DNA of 64,000 bases from Chytridium lagenaria. Its lineage: Eukaryota; Chytridiomycota; Chytridiomycetes; Chytridiales; Chytridiaceae. Each line of letters opens with the position of its first letter. Within the stretch, counting starts at the first letter, position 1. Below are positions 52,131 through 64,000 of the stretch, one piece after another. Location: positions 62,001 through 126,000 of the forward strand of contig JAHLKC010000061.1 of assembly GCA_025449115.1 (NCBI GenBank). The letters run 5' to 3'. A program made the translations under genes and the position numbers. A model generated the notes under the pieces. That model did not search any database, was not told where the DNA came from, and worked only from the letters and a program-made list of their open reading frames with translations.

Positions 52131-52630
52131 CTTTCTTTACGAAAAAAATGAGATGGTGGAGGGTGGTGGGGGTTTGTCAGCATGCAAAAGAGAATCAACT
52201 TATCAAAAAAGGTTATGGTTTATTTATTATAGGGAACAATTTAAGGAAGCCCCTCCCCCACCACGGCGTTATGGGAAGGATTTAATCACCACGACATTAC
52301 GGAAACAATTCAATGAAGGCTCTCCCCCACCACAGCATTACAGGACAATGTAAGGGCTCTCCCCGCCCACGCCATTACGGGAAACATTTCAATAAATTTC
52401 CTGCCCCACCACGACATTACGGGAAACAATACATGAATCTCCTCCCCCACCACGACATTCCGGGACTTGCCCCCACCACAACCCAGGATCCCCAATTCTA
52501 AATCTAAACACCCAAAAAACCCCCAAAAAACATTCCCCAACTCCAACCACCCCCCTTCAAATCTCATTAAAATATTGTCAAATGCGCCGGCACCCCGCAC
52601 CCCCACTCCGCATCCGCCTCCTCCTCCTCT
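52131..52630. other. Intergenic region between CIA2 and TRM11, rich in repeats
   Basis: Apart from the tandem repeats described separately, this holds the CIA2 promoter. The open frame covering the repeats has no family features and is taken as a repeat artefact. Confidence 0.5.
52236..52465. repeat. Minisatellite, about six units of about 39 bp
   Basis: Units share a core like CCCCCACCACGACATTACGG followed by an A-rich part (GGAAACAATTCAATGAA). They recur at about 52246, 52283, 52322, 52362, 52402 and 52443, diverging by several bases each. Confidence 0.8.
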
Positions 52631-52740
52631 TCAAATCTCATTAAAATATTGCCCAACCCTAAAATACTTATTCCTAAACCTCGAATGCGCCGGCAACCCC
52701 TCCCCCCCCGATCCCACTCCCCATCCGCCTCCTCCTCCCC
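52555..52740. repeat. Direct duplication of the 3' end of TRM11
   Basis: Two copies begin with CTTCAAATCTCATTAAAATA (about 52555 and 52629), and both continue to GCGCCGGCA and a CATCCGCCTCCTCCTC block. The left copy lacks about 30 bp present in the right copy. The right copy is the last part of the TRM11 coding sequence, so the left is a partial tandem duplicate lying just downstream of the stop. Confidence 0.75.
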
Positions 52741-54781
52741 CACCTTCTCCATAGTCACAAGCCGTCTCGCCCACTTCCCAAAACACTGCTCCGAATTCGC
52801 CACCACCCTCAACCGCGGATGACTCGGAATATCCGCAGGATCATATTCATCTGGAATCGTGGGGAGCCAGTACACCAGTCGTCCACCGGGGACGAGGGAG
52901 GCTGCAGAGAAGGCCACGAGATCGAGAATAATGTCGTGGAGCTCGTAGGGGACGGTTTGGGGGAGTTTGGGGGTGCCGTCGCTTTTTTTGGGGGGGGTTA
53001 GGGAGGGGGGTTGGGATGTGGGGGGGCACTTACGCGTGGTGGAGGGAGGTCTTTGGGGGGAATTTTTCGTTGATGCCGATTTTGCGGGCACCGGCTCGAA
53101 CACCGTATGGAGGCTATATATAAAAGAAAAGGCACGGTTTACTCTTTCATTACAGAAAATACCCGTTTCTTACGTCACAAATGATCGCATCCCACATTGG
53201 TACTTTCCTCCAAGGATTATGCGCTACCAAAAAAAAACAGAAACACAAAGACTCAGTTCCTCACATTCAAAAAAAAAAAGGGGGGGGGGAAAGGCTCACC
53301 CAAATCCGTGACAATATACCCTAAACTCTTTTTCTGCAATTGATACTGCTCCATATTTGACGTAATATTACCATCACCTTTGTATATTCCAAACAACGAG
53401 TCAAAAACATTAAACAGCAAAGACTGTACCTTTCCCACGAATCTGTCGACCATCAATATCAGACCCCATGACAAACGCCCCAAAATGCGCAGCACTCACA
53501 AGGAGACTCCCAGTCCCCACAAACGGGTCCAAGACAAAGGACCCTTCTTTTGCCTGAATTGGTTTTTTTAAAAAAAGGTGTTTGGTTTTAAATAATATCT
53601 ACCAAACCCTGATTCGCCATGATGAGGGAAAGTTCGGCGTTCATGGAAGTCGTACCCAGGTAATTGCGTTTTTTTAGATCGAATTTGGAGACAATGGAAC
53701 GGTTCCCTGTGGCTCGCTGTTATGGAAAAGACGTTTAGTCATACAGCTCATCATCTTTTTCATCTCTTGAGCACGATGAGTATTGCAGAAATATACGAAG
53801 GGATATACGCAGAGGTTAAAGGTGAGGTCAAAGATGAGAAATACGCAGACGTCAAAGGTGAGATATACGAGAAGATATACGAGGGATATATGCAGAGATC
53901 AAGGATGAGATATACGAAGAGATAAACGCAGAGGTCAAAGGATAATATCATCAATGACCTCCGCACAAAATAAAGTCTACCAAAGTTCTCTATCCAAAAC
54001 GCCAAAAAAAAAGGGTAGCTCACCAATATACCGAAATAACAACACTCTGGACCCTCTTTAGGCGCAGCAAGCCCTTGACTCGTATAATCCCCATAATCCT
54101 CATAATACCTAAACGTGACATCGGGTGTCTTCAAATCAATGTCCCCCTTGAAATCAAGAAACGCAAATTGCTCAATCCGATGAACTTGGTCAGGAACGCT
54201 CAGGGTGGACCCAAAGGCGCCAACGAGGAATTTAAAGGAGACGGTGCGGTACGGGTCTTTCTATAGGATGAGGGGTTAGAATTGGCGAGGGAGGGGTGGG
54301 GTTTTACGATTTCGGATGGAAGGTCTTTGACGGATTGGAGGAGGGAGGGAAAGTCGGGGGCGAGAGTCCAGAGTTCGACGATTTCTCTGGAGGGGGGGTG
54401 TGAGATGTTTGGTTTCCATGTATTTTTTTTTACTTGACTAGGATTGCTCTTGTGATGAGTTTGACGGCGTCGTTGCTTGATCGTAGTTTGATTAAAAAAA
54501 AGGGAGACTATGTGAAAAAAAGGGTTTGGTAAGGTATCCATAATAGTAAGCTCGTTTTTTACATGAGTTGATAGAGTGGATGGATCATGACGCATTTCGA
54601 TTCCCTCTAATTTCGCTAAAGCATCCAGTTCTTTTATTAAAAAAAGGAAGGGTTCAGTAAACAAAAAAAAAAGTCGCATGCCCCTCCATTTCAGAAAAAT
54701 ACCTGGAAGCCTAAAGTCCAGATGAACCTGGGCAAACTGCACCACAAAGGTTTTGAAGCCGTCGTCCGTGTTGATAGCCAT
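52631..54781 (-). CDS. TRM11: tRNA guanosine-2-N-methyltransferase catalytic subunit
   Basis: TRM11, with TRM112, makes m2G at position 10 of tRNAs. The start MAINTDDGFKTFVVQFAQVH opens an N-terminal THUMP-like region. Exons follow with AKLEGIEMRHD, LVGAFGSTL-type strands, QIHR-like EQFAFLDFKGDI, and CCYFGILV. The methyltransferase core is SIVSKFDLKKRNYLGTTSMN, then AELSLIMANQG, and VLDPFVGTGSLLVSAAHFGA, where the Gly-rich loop binds SAM. YIVTDLG, the catalytic IICDPPYGVRAGARKIG and then LPQTVPYELHDIILDLVAF follow. The C-terminus reads HSRFRNKYFRVGQYFNEI-stop at 52631 once one base is removed from a G8/C8 run (52702-52709). TRM112 is not in the window. It shares a short divergent promoter with PBDC1. 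Confidence 0.95.
53786..53945. repeat. Tandem repeat inside a TRM11 intron
   Basis: Words such as ATATACGAAG, GATATACGCAGAGGT and CAAAGGTGAG recur in order several times within 160 bp, with irregular unit length (about 30-45 bp). The plus-strand open frame across it (GIYAEVKGEVKDEKYADVKG) is repetitive and is not taken as a gene. Confidence 0.75.
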
Positions 54782-54857
54782 TCCTTTTTGGAGAGAATTG
54801 TCGATTACGCTTTTTTTTTTTTTTTTTGTGGTGGTTTCAAAGTGGAATAAACAAGTC
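54782..54857. promoter_or_regulatory. Bidirectional promoter between TRM11 and PBDC1
   Basis: Only 76 bp separate the two start codons. A run of about 19 T residues near 54810-54828 is the only notable element, a likely nucleosome-excluding tract. Confidence 0.6.
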
Positions 54858-55702
54858 ATGGTTGGAGTTGGAGGAATTACGGCGGATAATGCAGAGAATG
54901 TAAGGGATTATTAGTGAAAGTGGATGATCTGACAGCAGTGTTTTTTTCCATATTCCGGTTGACTTTATTCATAGCATCCTGGTGAGTGGGACTTTTTGAT
55001 AAAAAGCGCTGACTTTTTTTAAGATATTGAGAAGCAATGGGCTGTGAAGGTATGCAACACTAGATGGGGGCACTTTTTGTGTGAATAAGGAGGGGTTATC
55101 CTTTTTATAGCCGCCATACCGGGGTTTGACACTTTTTTTCTGTCCAGGCCATGCACCATGCCGAAACCTACTTTAAGCTCATTTCCTCCATTGAACCATC
55201 TAAACTCCGACTCACAAAGTAATCTCAATCCCCACTCTGGCCAATATTCATAGCATTAACACTATATGTAAAAAAAAAAGGTTTGACGATGAAATCTACA
55301 AAGACTTTCGGACGGAATGGCCCGATTTAAAAGTGGAAAAGATTAACGAAGTGCAAGATTTCAAGACTGAAAAGTCCAAAGAGAAATGGAGAAACTGGAT
55401 GGCAAAGTAAATACTCCTTTTCCCATCTCTGTGTTTGTGTATTGACGAGATATTCTTTTAAACAAAGGTATGAGAAGCAGGTTGTGGATTATAATTTTGG
55501 AACGCTTCTTCGGATTGACCCCTCGATGGACTATTCCGCAGAGAATGCCTTTTTCGGTGAGCTTTTCTATTGTGTTATTATTGTTGTTGTTAATGTCGTA
55601 TGTTTGTTTGGATGGATAGTTACTCGAATGCAATTTGTGACGATTGAGATTGCACGGAATAAGGAAAACTTGAACACGGTGCACTACAAACCAAGGACAT
55701 GA
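54858..55702 (+). CDS. PBDC1: PBDC1-family protein (YPL225w-like)
   Basis: PBDC1 proteins are small, highly conserved cytosolic factors; the yeast member assists folding of translation elongation factor 1A. The first exon reads MVGVGGITADNAEN. The following exons give DIEKQWAVK, AMHHAETYFKLISSIEPSKL, KFDDEIYKDFRTEWPDLKVE, KEKWRNWMAK, YEKQVVDYNFGTLLRIDPSM and, after a short intron, TRMQFVTIEIARNKENLN. The stop is at 55700-55702. All boundaries have GT-AG signals. The join between exon 1 and DIEK is off by one base, in keeping with indels elsewhere. Confidence 0.92.
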
Positions 55703-56891
55703 GATTTCCTCTACTCTAATGAATCCCTCTCTCTCTCTCTCTCCCCCTGCTATTTCATACTCTATCTCTCTATTATTCATGACATTCACTCCCTCCCCCC
55801 TTGTAATGATGAACCCTCCAATAAAATAAAATAAAATAAAATAAATAAATAAGTAAGTAGAGTGTATAGTAATTGATGAGAAGTGTATAACATAGTAATT
55901 GATGAAAAGTGAGTGTGTGTGTGACATGATGATTGAAATTGTCAAATATATATTCTTATTCACATACATATAATAATAGTAATATATATAATATCAATAT
56001 AATAAAGAATGCAGAATGCTTCAAGCTTTCCATCGTTTATCAGCAGTGAAGCATCATTAAAAGAAAAGTCACACTCTGGTAATCTATTATATCTATTATC
56101 TATATTATATTATATTGTATATGATATACTCTTATACTCTATATACTCTATACTAATTAATATAATAATATTATTAATCATCCAGTCACATGTGATGTAT
56201 CCGATGCCATACTGGGAGTGTTGAATGAATCCTCTATAGGACTGTACAGAGTGCAAGAGCATGTGTTTTAAAAGGTGCCACAACTAGTGAATGAGCAAGT
56301 AATTATCATATTATATCATTATTCTATATATCTATTATTCTATATTACTATATTCTATTCTATATTATTCTATATTACTCTCTATTCTAATTCTATTACT
56401 CTCTATTACTTCTATCCTATTACTCTATTACTAATCCATCTAATAATAACTATCTATAAATAGAACAACCTTCAATCTACACTCTCTCTTGTTCAATTGT
56501 CTAATTCAGATCTCATAGAGACACAAGAACTCGTGGGCAAGATGGGAAGAATCACCACCTTTTCATCCACTGTAGAGTGTATCAATAGATTGCATTCCTT
56601 AATACAATAATTATTATTAGTATATATTATTATTATTATTATTATTAGTATTATACATTTGATACTATTCTATTCCATACTTCTATCATTCTATTATATC
56701 CCATATCCATCACATATTCATTATATTCATTCATTTCATTCCATTTAATATATATATACTCTATATATACATACTATTACATACATCTGTTGGTCATACA
56801 AACTGATTTATTTATTGATTTATTGATTTTATTTATTTTTATCTAATTTATCTCAATTTCAGATCTCTCTCTCTCTTTTTCCCCACCCATC
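55703..56891. other. AT-rich intergenic region with microsatellites
   Basis: This 1.2 kb is markedly A/T-rich compared with its surroundings. It contains a (CT)n run at about 55725-55745, an (AAAAT)n/(AAAT)n run at about 55820-55855, repeated TATTCTATAT-like words at about 56320-56450, and a (TTA)n run at about 56626-56650. No coding frame was accepted. Confidence 0.6.
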
Positions 56892-58677
56892 ATGTCAAAC
56901 GGTTACTAAATAGTGCTACTACCATCATTCGTAGTACTGCTACCATCACTACTTCTACTACTCCTACTTTTACTACTTCTACAGCTACTACTGCATCTAC
57001 TACTAGTGCTCACCATGCGTCAAAGGATCATCTCATTGCAAAGAGTGGCATTTATCCAAAAGACTTTGTGGCTGGAGCTGTCTCGGTGGGCATCAAAAAG
57101 CCTGGGAAACTGGACATGACCCTCGTGCATTCATTGAAACCATGCACTGCTGCAGGTGTATTCACAAAAAACACTTTTGCTGCTGCTCCTGTTCAGGTAT
57201 TTCTATTATTTTATTAGTATTATTCGATTTTCTATATTCATTTCCTTTTATTCAAATATAATATTCAATCCTTCCTCTTTATATACTTTATTATACATCC
57301 TAGGTCTGCAAGGATATTCTTCAATCCACCAACGGGACAGGCCTCTCCACCGTTATTGTCAATTCTGGTTGTGCAAACGCGTGCACAGGTTCCACAGGTC
57401 TCGCTGACGCTTGGTCCACCGTCACCTCGGTCGACAAAACCTTTTCATCCCCTCCCCCTCCACCCTCGTCATGTCCACCGGCGTCATTGGTCAACCCCTC
57501 AACATGTCGAAAATCCAACAAGGCATCACCGCCCTCCCTCCTGTCCTCTCCTCTTCCCACCAAGGCTGGCACGCTGCCGCAACCGGCATCATGACCACAG
57601 ACACCTTCCCAAAACTCCGTTCCCACGCCTACTCCCACAACAACATCACCACTCGATTCGCCGGTTGGAGTAAAGGCGCGGGAATGATTCATCCCAACAT
57701 GGCCACCATGTTGAGTGCCATCTTTACCGACGCTCATGTCTCGAAACCCTGCTTGGATCACGCCGTCAAGTATGTCGCGGATCGGTCGTTCAATGCTGTC
57801 TCTGTCGATGGGGATACCAGCACCAATGATACATTTTTGGTTCTTGCCAATGGCGCGGCTGGAGCACCTCTTATTGACGATCCCACTTCGCAAGAGTTTC
57901 TCGAGTTTAGGGATAACCTTCTCCATCTCGCCAAGGAGCTCGCTAAACTCATTGTTCGTGACGGTGAAGGCGCCACCAAATTTGTAGAGATTCGTGTCAA
58001 GGTAAATCCATCTATTCATTCCTTTTTTTTTTATATATCTTTTCCTTTTTTCAATTTCTTTTTTTTTCTTTTTTTTTCTTCTTTATTTTCTTCTTTTTTT
58101 CTTTTCTTTTTCTTTTTCTTCATTTCTTTTCTTTTTCTCTTTCTCCTTTCCTTTTTTTTCTTCTTTCTTCTTTTTAATCCAACTATTTTACAAAGGGCGC
58201 CACCTCTTTTGACGCTGGCAAACAAATCGCATCCACCATTGCCACCTCCCCGCTCGTGAAAACCGCCATTTTCGGTCGTGACGCCAACTGGGGTCGCATC
58301 ATCTGTGCCGTCGGGTACAGCGGTGTCCCCATTGAACCCTCCCAAGTCTCCTTGTACCTGAAATCAGCCGATGAAAACACTTTGCTTCGCTTGTTTCATC
58401 AAGGTGGACCTGATAATGTGGATGAGGAGGTGGCGGCAACGATTTTGGATCAGGAGGATATTTTGGTGGAGGTTGTGGTTGGGGAGGGGGAGGGGGTGGT
58501 GAGTATGTATACGTGTGATTTTAGTCATGGGTATATTAGTATTAATGCGGATTGTGAGTATTCATGGTTTTTTTTGATCGTTTTTTCCCCCCTTTTTCCC
58601 TTTTTATAATTTGTTTTATAGGGTGAAACTAAACTCTTTTCTTTTCTTTTCTTTTCTTTTTAATAGATCGGTCTTAG
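56892..58677 (+). CDS. ARG7: Mitochondrial ornithine acetyltransferase / N-acetylglutamate synthase
   Basis: This bifunctional ArgJ-family enzyme runs the acetyl cycle of arginine biosynthesis in mitochondria. It is made as a precursor that cleaves itself into two chains. The N-terminus is a Thr/Ser/Arg-rich presequence; a missing A in AAA at 56897-56899 would put the start ATG (56892) in frame with [18 protein letters not shown]. Then come [64 protein letters not shown] and [20 protein letters not shown], where the Thr after NMA is the self-cleavage nucleophile. [36 protein letters not shown] and [17 protein letters not shown] follow. One more base shift is seen near 57434-57446. Introns at 57200 and 58000 are pyrimidine-rich. 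Confidence 0.95.
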
Positions 58678-59118
58678 ATTCTTCTTTTATCGTTTTTATC
58701 CATCCCTGGCTCTTTTCCTTTTTTTTTTCCCAAGGCTTGTTCTTTGTAAAGCCTATTTTCCCAACAAAAATAAACATATGCACAAATCGATTCCCCCAGT
58801 TTTCTTTTCTTTTCTCCAATACATCCATAAACACCCGTCCTGCAGACTCTAATCTCCAAATAATAATCACACAGCTTCACGTATCAATGACCTTCTCTAA
58901 TCCTATTTTATATCTTTATAACGCTACGAAAACGTCACTGGTTTTATATTGTTCTATTACACATCATATGTCTCATTTACTTTATCATCCAATATACAAC
59001 CAATCAAACGTACACCATACACAACAACACCGAACCACCCCCCCCCCCCCCCCCTTTTAAAAAAAAGGGGAAACCTCCCCGAAAACCCTCCCCTCCCCCT
59101 GAAGTCCCCCCCACTCCA
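58678..59118. other. Convergent intergenic region with a poly(C) run
   Basis: No gene is recognised. A run of 17 C (59038-59054) is followed by TTTTAAAAAAAAGGGG, which may form a hairpin or mark a low-quality spot. Confidence 0.45.
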
Positions 59119-60767
59119 TCACCCCTCCTCCAAAGCCTTAATCTCCATCCCAATCCTCCGTGCCTCCTCCTCCGCCTTCCTCATCCGTTCCTTCACCTTC
59201 TCCATCTCCCTCATCACAACCTCATTCGCATCCACGTATCGTTTCGATTCCTCCTCCTCCATCGCGCATGCTGTCCCCAAAAAAAATTTAATGAAAACAG
59301 CTAAAGACGCGGGACTCAACTGAAACTTGGCGCGAGACTGCGTTCCATGTTGGTGTAGGATGTTAACATGGTTAGGAATTCTTCGTTGGGTTCGTTAAAC
59401 ACCTGAAGGGTCATTCATCAAAAAGTTAGAGTTAGCGCGGTTCATTGGGGAGGCGACATCGGGAAAACCATTCATAATAAGCAAGGATAAACCAGGAAAT
59501 AGCGCTGCTAGCCACCCCCCAAAACACCATCACAACGACCAAAGAAAAACCAGAAACAAACAGCGCTGCCAGTTACCACCAAAAACAAACATCACACCAA
59601 CCAATGCCAAACAATCCCCACCTCCAACCAAAAAACAATTCATGGGAGCAGTTAAAGTCGTATCAGGTAAAAACGATCACCATCCCAACCCCCCCCCAAA
59701 AAAAACCCCTCACCTCCAACCAAAAAACAAACAATCCCCACCACCCAAAAAAAGACAACCCCCCTCCAACCATCTCCTCACCATCAAAAAAAAAAAAAAA
59801 AACAACAAAAAAAAAAGCAACCCCCATTCTCCACAAAAGCAACCACCCATCTCCGCACCACCAAAAAAAAAAACGTCAAGAAAAAACCACTCACAAGTTC
59901 ATCATACTTTTCCGCAACCACATTCCGTTTCACCGTCGTATCACTCCCATCTTTCGGGTACAATGCTAAATGATGATAAAGCGTCACCTGTTTCTCCCCT
60001 CCATCATGAAACCACACTCGAATCACAATCTCAAATTCTCCCCATCCCGTCTCCGTCACCTCAAAAGGGTGGTTCTCTACAACTAAAACGTTCCCATTTT
60101 TGTGGTTAGAAAATCATGTAAACATGAGAGTGGCGAGGGGGGACCAAAATAAAAATGAGAGGGTGGGGAGGGGATGTTAAAGTCATTTAAACCAAAATTA
60201 AAAATGTGAGGGAGGGGAGGGGACCTTAAATTCATTTAAAAACAAAAACAAAACACAGAGAGAGGGAGAGGGGGACCTTGAAAAGTCCTTTAAAAACAAA
60301 AAAATATACAGAGGCAGCGGGGGACCGCAAAGGCCCTTATAAAACCAAAATAAAAATACAGAGAAAGGGAAGGGGGGAGTGCACCATAAAACCCCATTAA
60401 ACTCCCAAAAACAAAACGACACAAAGAAAGAGACTGGAAGACCAATAAAAGAACCAACCCCCCCAACACCCCCTTCACAAAAATCGCTATGAAAAATCAA
60501 CTCTACAAAATTACCGCGTATATGATTCGGAAAACTCTCATGCAACTTAAACGACACCTTCTTAATATAATACCCCAAATCTTCCCCATCCGTGCCTCGT
60601 ACATACACTGTCCATTTATGGGTATGCGATGGATCCACCTGTGCGTCTTTTTTGGTAATCGGCACCGCGAGCGATCCGTAGATAATGGGTTTAGTGATGG
60701 AGACGTTCTGGGGGTGAGTTAGAGGTGTGATGAGGGGGAGGGTGGGGTTCACCTTGACTCTGTTCAT
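59119..60767 (-). CDS. YAF9: YEATS-domain protein of NuA4/SWR1 (YAF9/GAS41)
   Basis: YAF9 is the acyl-lysine-reading subunit shared by the NuA4 acetyltransferase and SWR1 remodeller. Exon 1 is only MNRVK; after a 45-bp intron comes NVSITKPIIYGSLAVPITK, then HTHKWTVYVRGTDGEDLGYY, IKKVSFKLHESFPNHIR, FEVTETGWGEFEIVIRVWFH, QVTLYHHLALYPKDGSD and VVAEKYDELVF. The YEATS reader core residues (H-T-H-K-W; W-G-E-F) are present. The C-terminal coiled coil (ANEVVMREMEKVKERMRKA) ends IKALEEG-stop at 59119. The introns at 60100-60480 and 59400-59900 are long for this genome and full of repeats. Confidence 0.95.
60115..60430. repeat. Minisatellite in a YAF9 intron, about five units of about 60 bp
   Basis: Each unit has a purine-rich block (GAGGGAGGGGAGGGGACC-like), a CTTTAAA or CATTTAAA element, then an AAACAAAA block. 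Units recur at about 60 bp. A second set of diverged repeats (words GCGCTGCCAG and CCAACCAAAAAACAA) lies in the intron at about 59500-59760. Confidence 0.75.
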
Positions 60768-61024
60768 GTGAATTGTTTGACAAACCCTCCTGGTTTTCTG
60801 GACAAGAAAAAATCCTGCGAAAAATTTGTATCAAAATACGAATGCCATGCACGCACTTCACACACAACCAACTTAAACCATATACAACCCGAAAGAAAAA
60901 AAAATTGGGAAACAAAAACACACCTAAATATCATAGAATCAGATTCCGTAACCCCACTGTATTTAATAATAAAAAAAGAAACACACCATCTTTACACCCA
61001 TTCAACCCCCCCAACCCATCATTT

Positions 61025-63469
<2,445 letters not shown>

Positions 63470-63765
63470 GGACCTGCATGCTGTCGAACTTGTTGCAGCG
63501 AAAAATGTTGAAGGGTACAAAAATGAAGTAGGGAGGGGGAGTAAGGGATGCGCTGACGTGGGACTCGAAATAATCCTTTGGTGGCGGTCATAGGGCAGAC
63601 TTTGTGTCTGTAGAGGCTTGCGGTGGCGACTCCAATACATTTATACGCGCAGAAACAGATAAAATTACGATATTTCGCGCCGAAAGAAAAGATAATATGT
63701 ATAAACAGAATGATGCGTTTTAAATATACAAAATTGGAAGAGCAGCGAGGTTCCGTAGAGACGCG

Positions 63766-64000
63766 TCACCGCACATTCTTAGACGATGCCGCATCCACCC
63801 TCAAAAGATCCCTCGACAAAAACCACCCCTCCGCAATCGCCACCACAAGTGCCGCAAAAAGTCCGATCAACACCCTCTGCAAAAAAAAAAAAAAACAACA
63901 AAAATAAAACACATCAGCAACCCATTCACGGCAAGCACAAAGCAAAACCTACCGTCCCCACGTCCGATGTCAACGATGTCCCAAAATACATGATTGCAGT
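63766..64000 (-). CDS. 3' end of a membrane-protein gene, possibly VMA12/TMEM199-like (partial)
   Basis: The last exon, running to the stop at 63766-63768, encodes RVLIGLFAALVVAIAEGWFL, then SRDLLRVDAASS. The preceding partial exon (64000-about 63953) encodes MYFGTSLTSDVGTV. The pattern of a short loop and a final membrane helix with RVL...VVAIAE is reminiscent of the V-ATPase assembly factor VMA12, but too little is visible to be sure. The gene continues beyond the window. Confidence 0.4.

Noticed and set aside
52310..52606. Minus-strand frame of 98 codons
   Set aside because: It translates the minisatellite and the TRM11 duplication, with no independent start or family.
53722..53925. Repetitive plus-strand frame with GIYAEVKGEVKDEKYADVKG
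   Set aside because: It lies in a TRM11 intron and reflects a DNA tandem repeat rather than a gene.

Overview
This window is eukaryotic nuclear DNA. Its genes are split by many short GT-AG introns (roughly 45-360 bp), packed tightly on both strands, and often arranged head-to-head or tail-to-tail. The gene set points to a zoosporic early-diverging (chytrid-type) fungus. Fungal housekeeping genes (ATP synthase subunit g, UTP23, TRM11, CIA2, YAF9, ornithine acetyltransferase) sit beside genes kept by flagellated lineages: a DRC7 axoneme subunit, a CENP-E-like kinesin, a spastin and a soluble-type adenylyl cyclase. No mobile element, CRISPR array, tRNA or rRNA gene was seen.

Layout: a serpin (327-1517, -); a bicarbonate-type (ADCY10-like) adenylyl cyclase (1696-8488, -); a membrane-anchored protein with two cysteine-rich Ly6/uPAR-like modules (9326-10703, -); a 2.6 kb stretch with no clear gene; an ELO fatty-acid elongase (13365-15010, +); a long coiled-coil protein (15343-18523, +); a tandem AAA+ ATPase (19043-22465, -); a small membrane protein (22686-22955, +) and ATP synthase subunit g (23258-about 24050, +); UBE2O (24260-27646, -) head-to-head with ELP3 (27759-30261, +); a CENP-E-like kinesin (30313-33565, -); UTP23 (33932-35113, +); TRAX (35204-36146, -); a DHX57-type helicase (36952-42074, -) head-to-head with a PAS-kinase-like kinase (42402-44786, +); DRC7 (45069-about 48400, -); MRI1 (48828-50299, +); CIA2 (51013-52130, -); TRM11 (52631-54781, -) head-to-head with PBDC1 (54858-55702, +); an AT-rich microsatellite region; ornithine acetyltransferase (56892-58677, +); YAF9 (59119-60767, -); spastin (61025-63469, -); and the 3' end of a membrane-protein gene (63766-64000, -).

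Several genes belong to translation and tRNA biology (ELP3, TRM11, UTP23, DHX57, TRAX), others to mitochondria and metabolism (ATP20, ornithine acetyltransferase, MRI1), microtubules and cilia (DRC7, kinesin, spastin) or cAMP signalling. They are not an operon. The shared features are the short bidirectional promoters. Two things stand out: the tandem Ly6/uPAR-like protein and the serpin, both unusual for a fungus. A major caveat is that many genes carry single-base frame breaks at homopolymer runs (listed in the findings), so parts of this sequence probably contain indel errors and exon boundaries are approximate.
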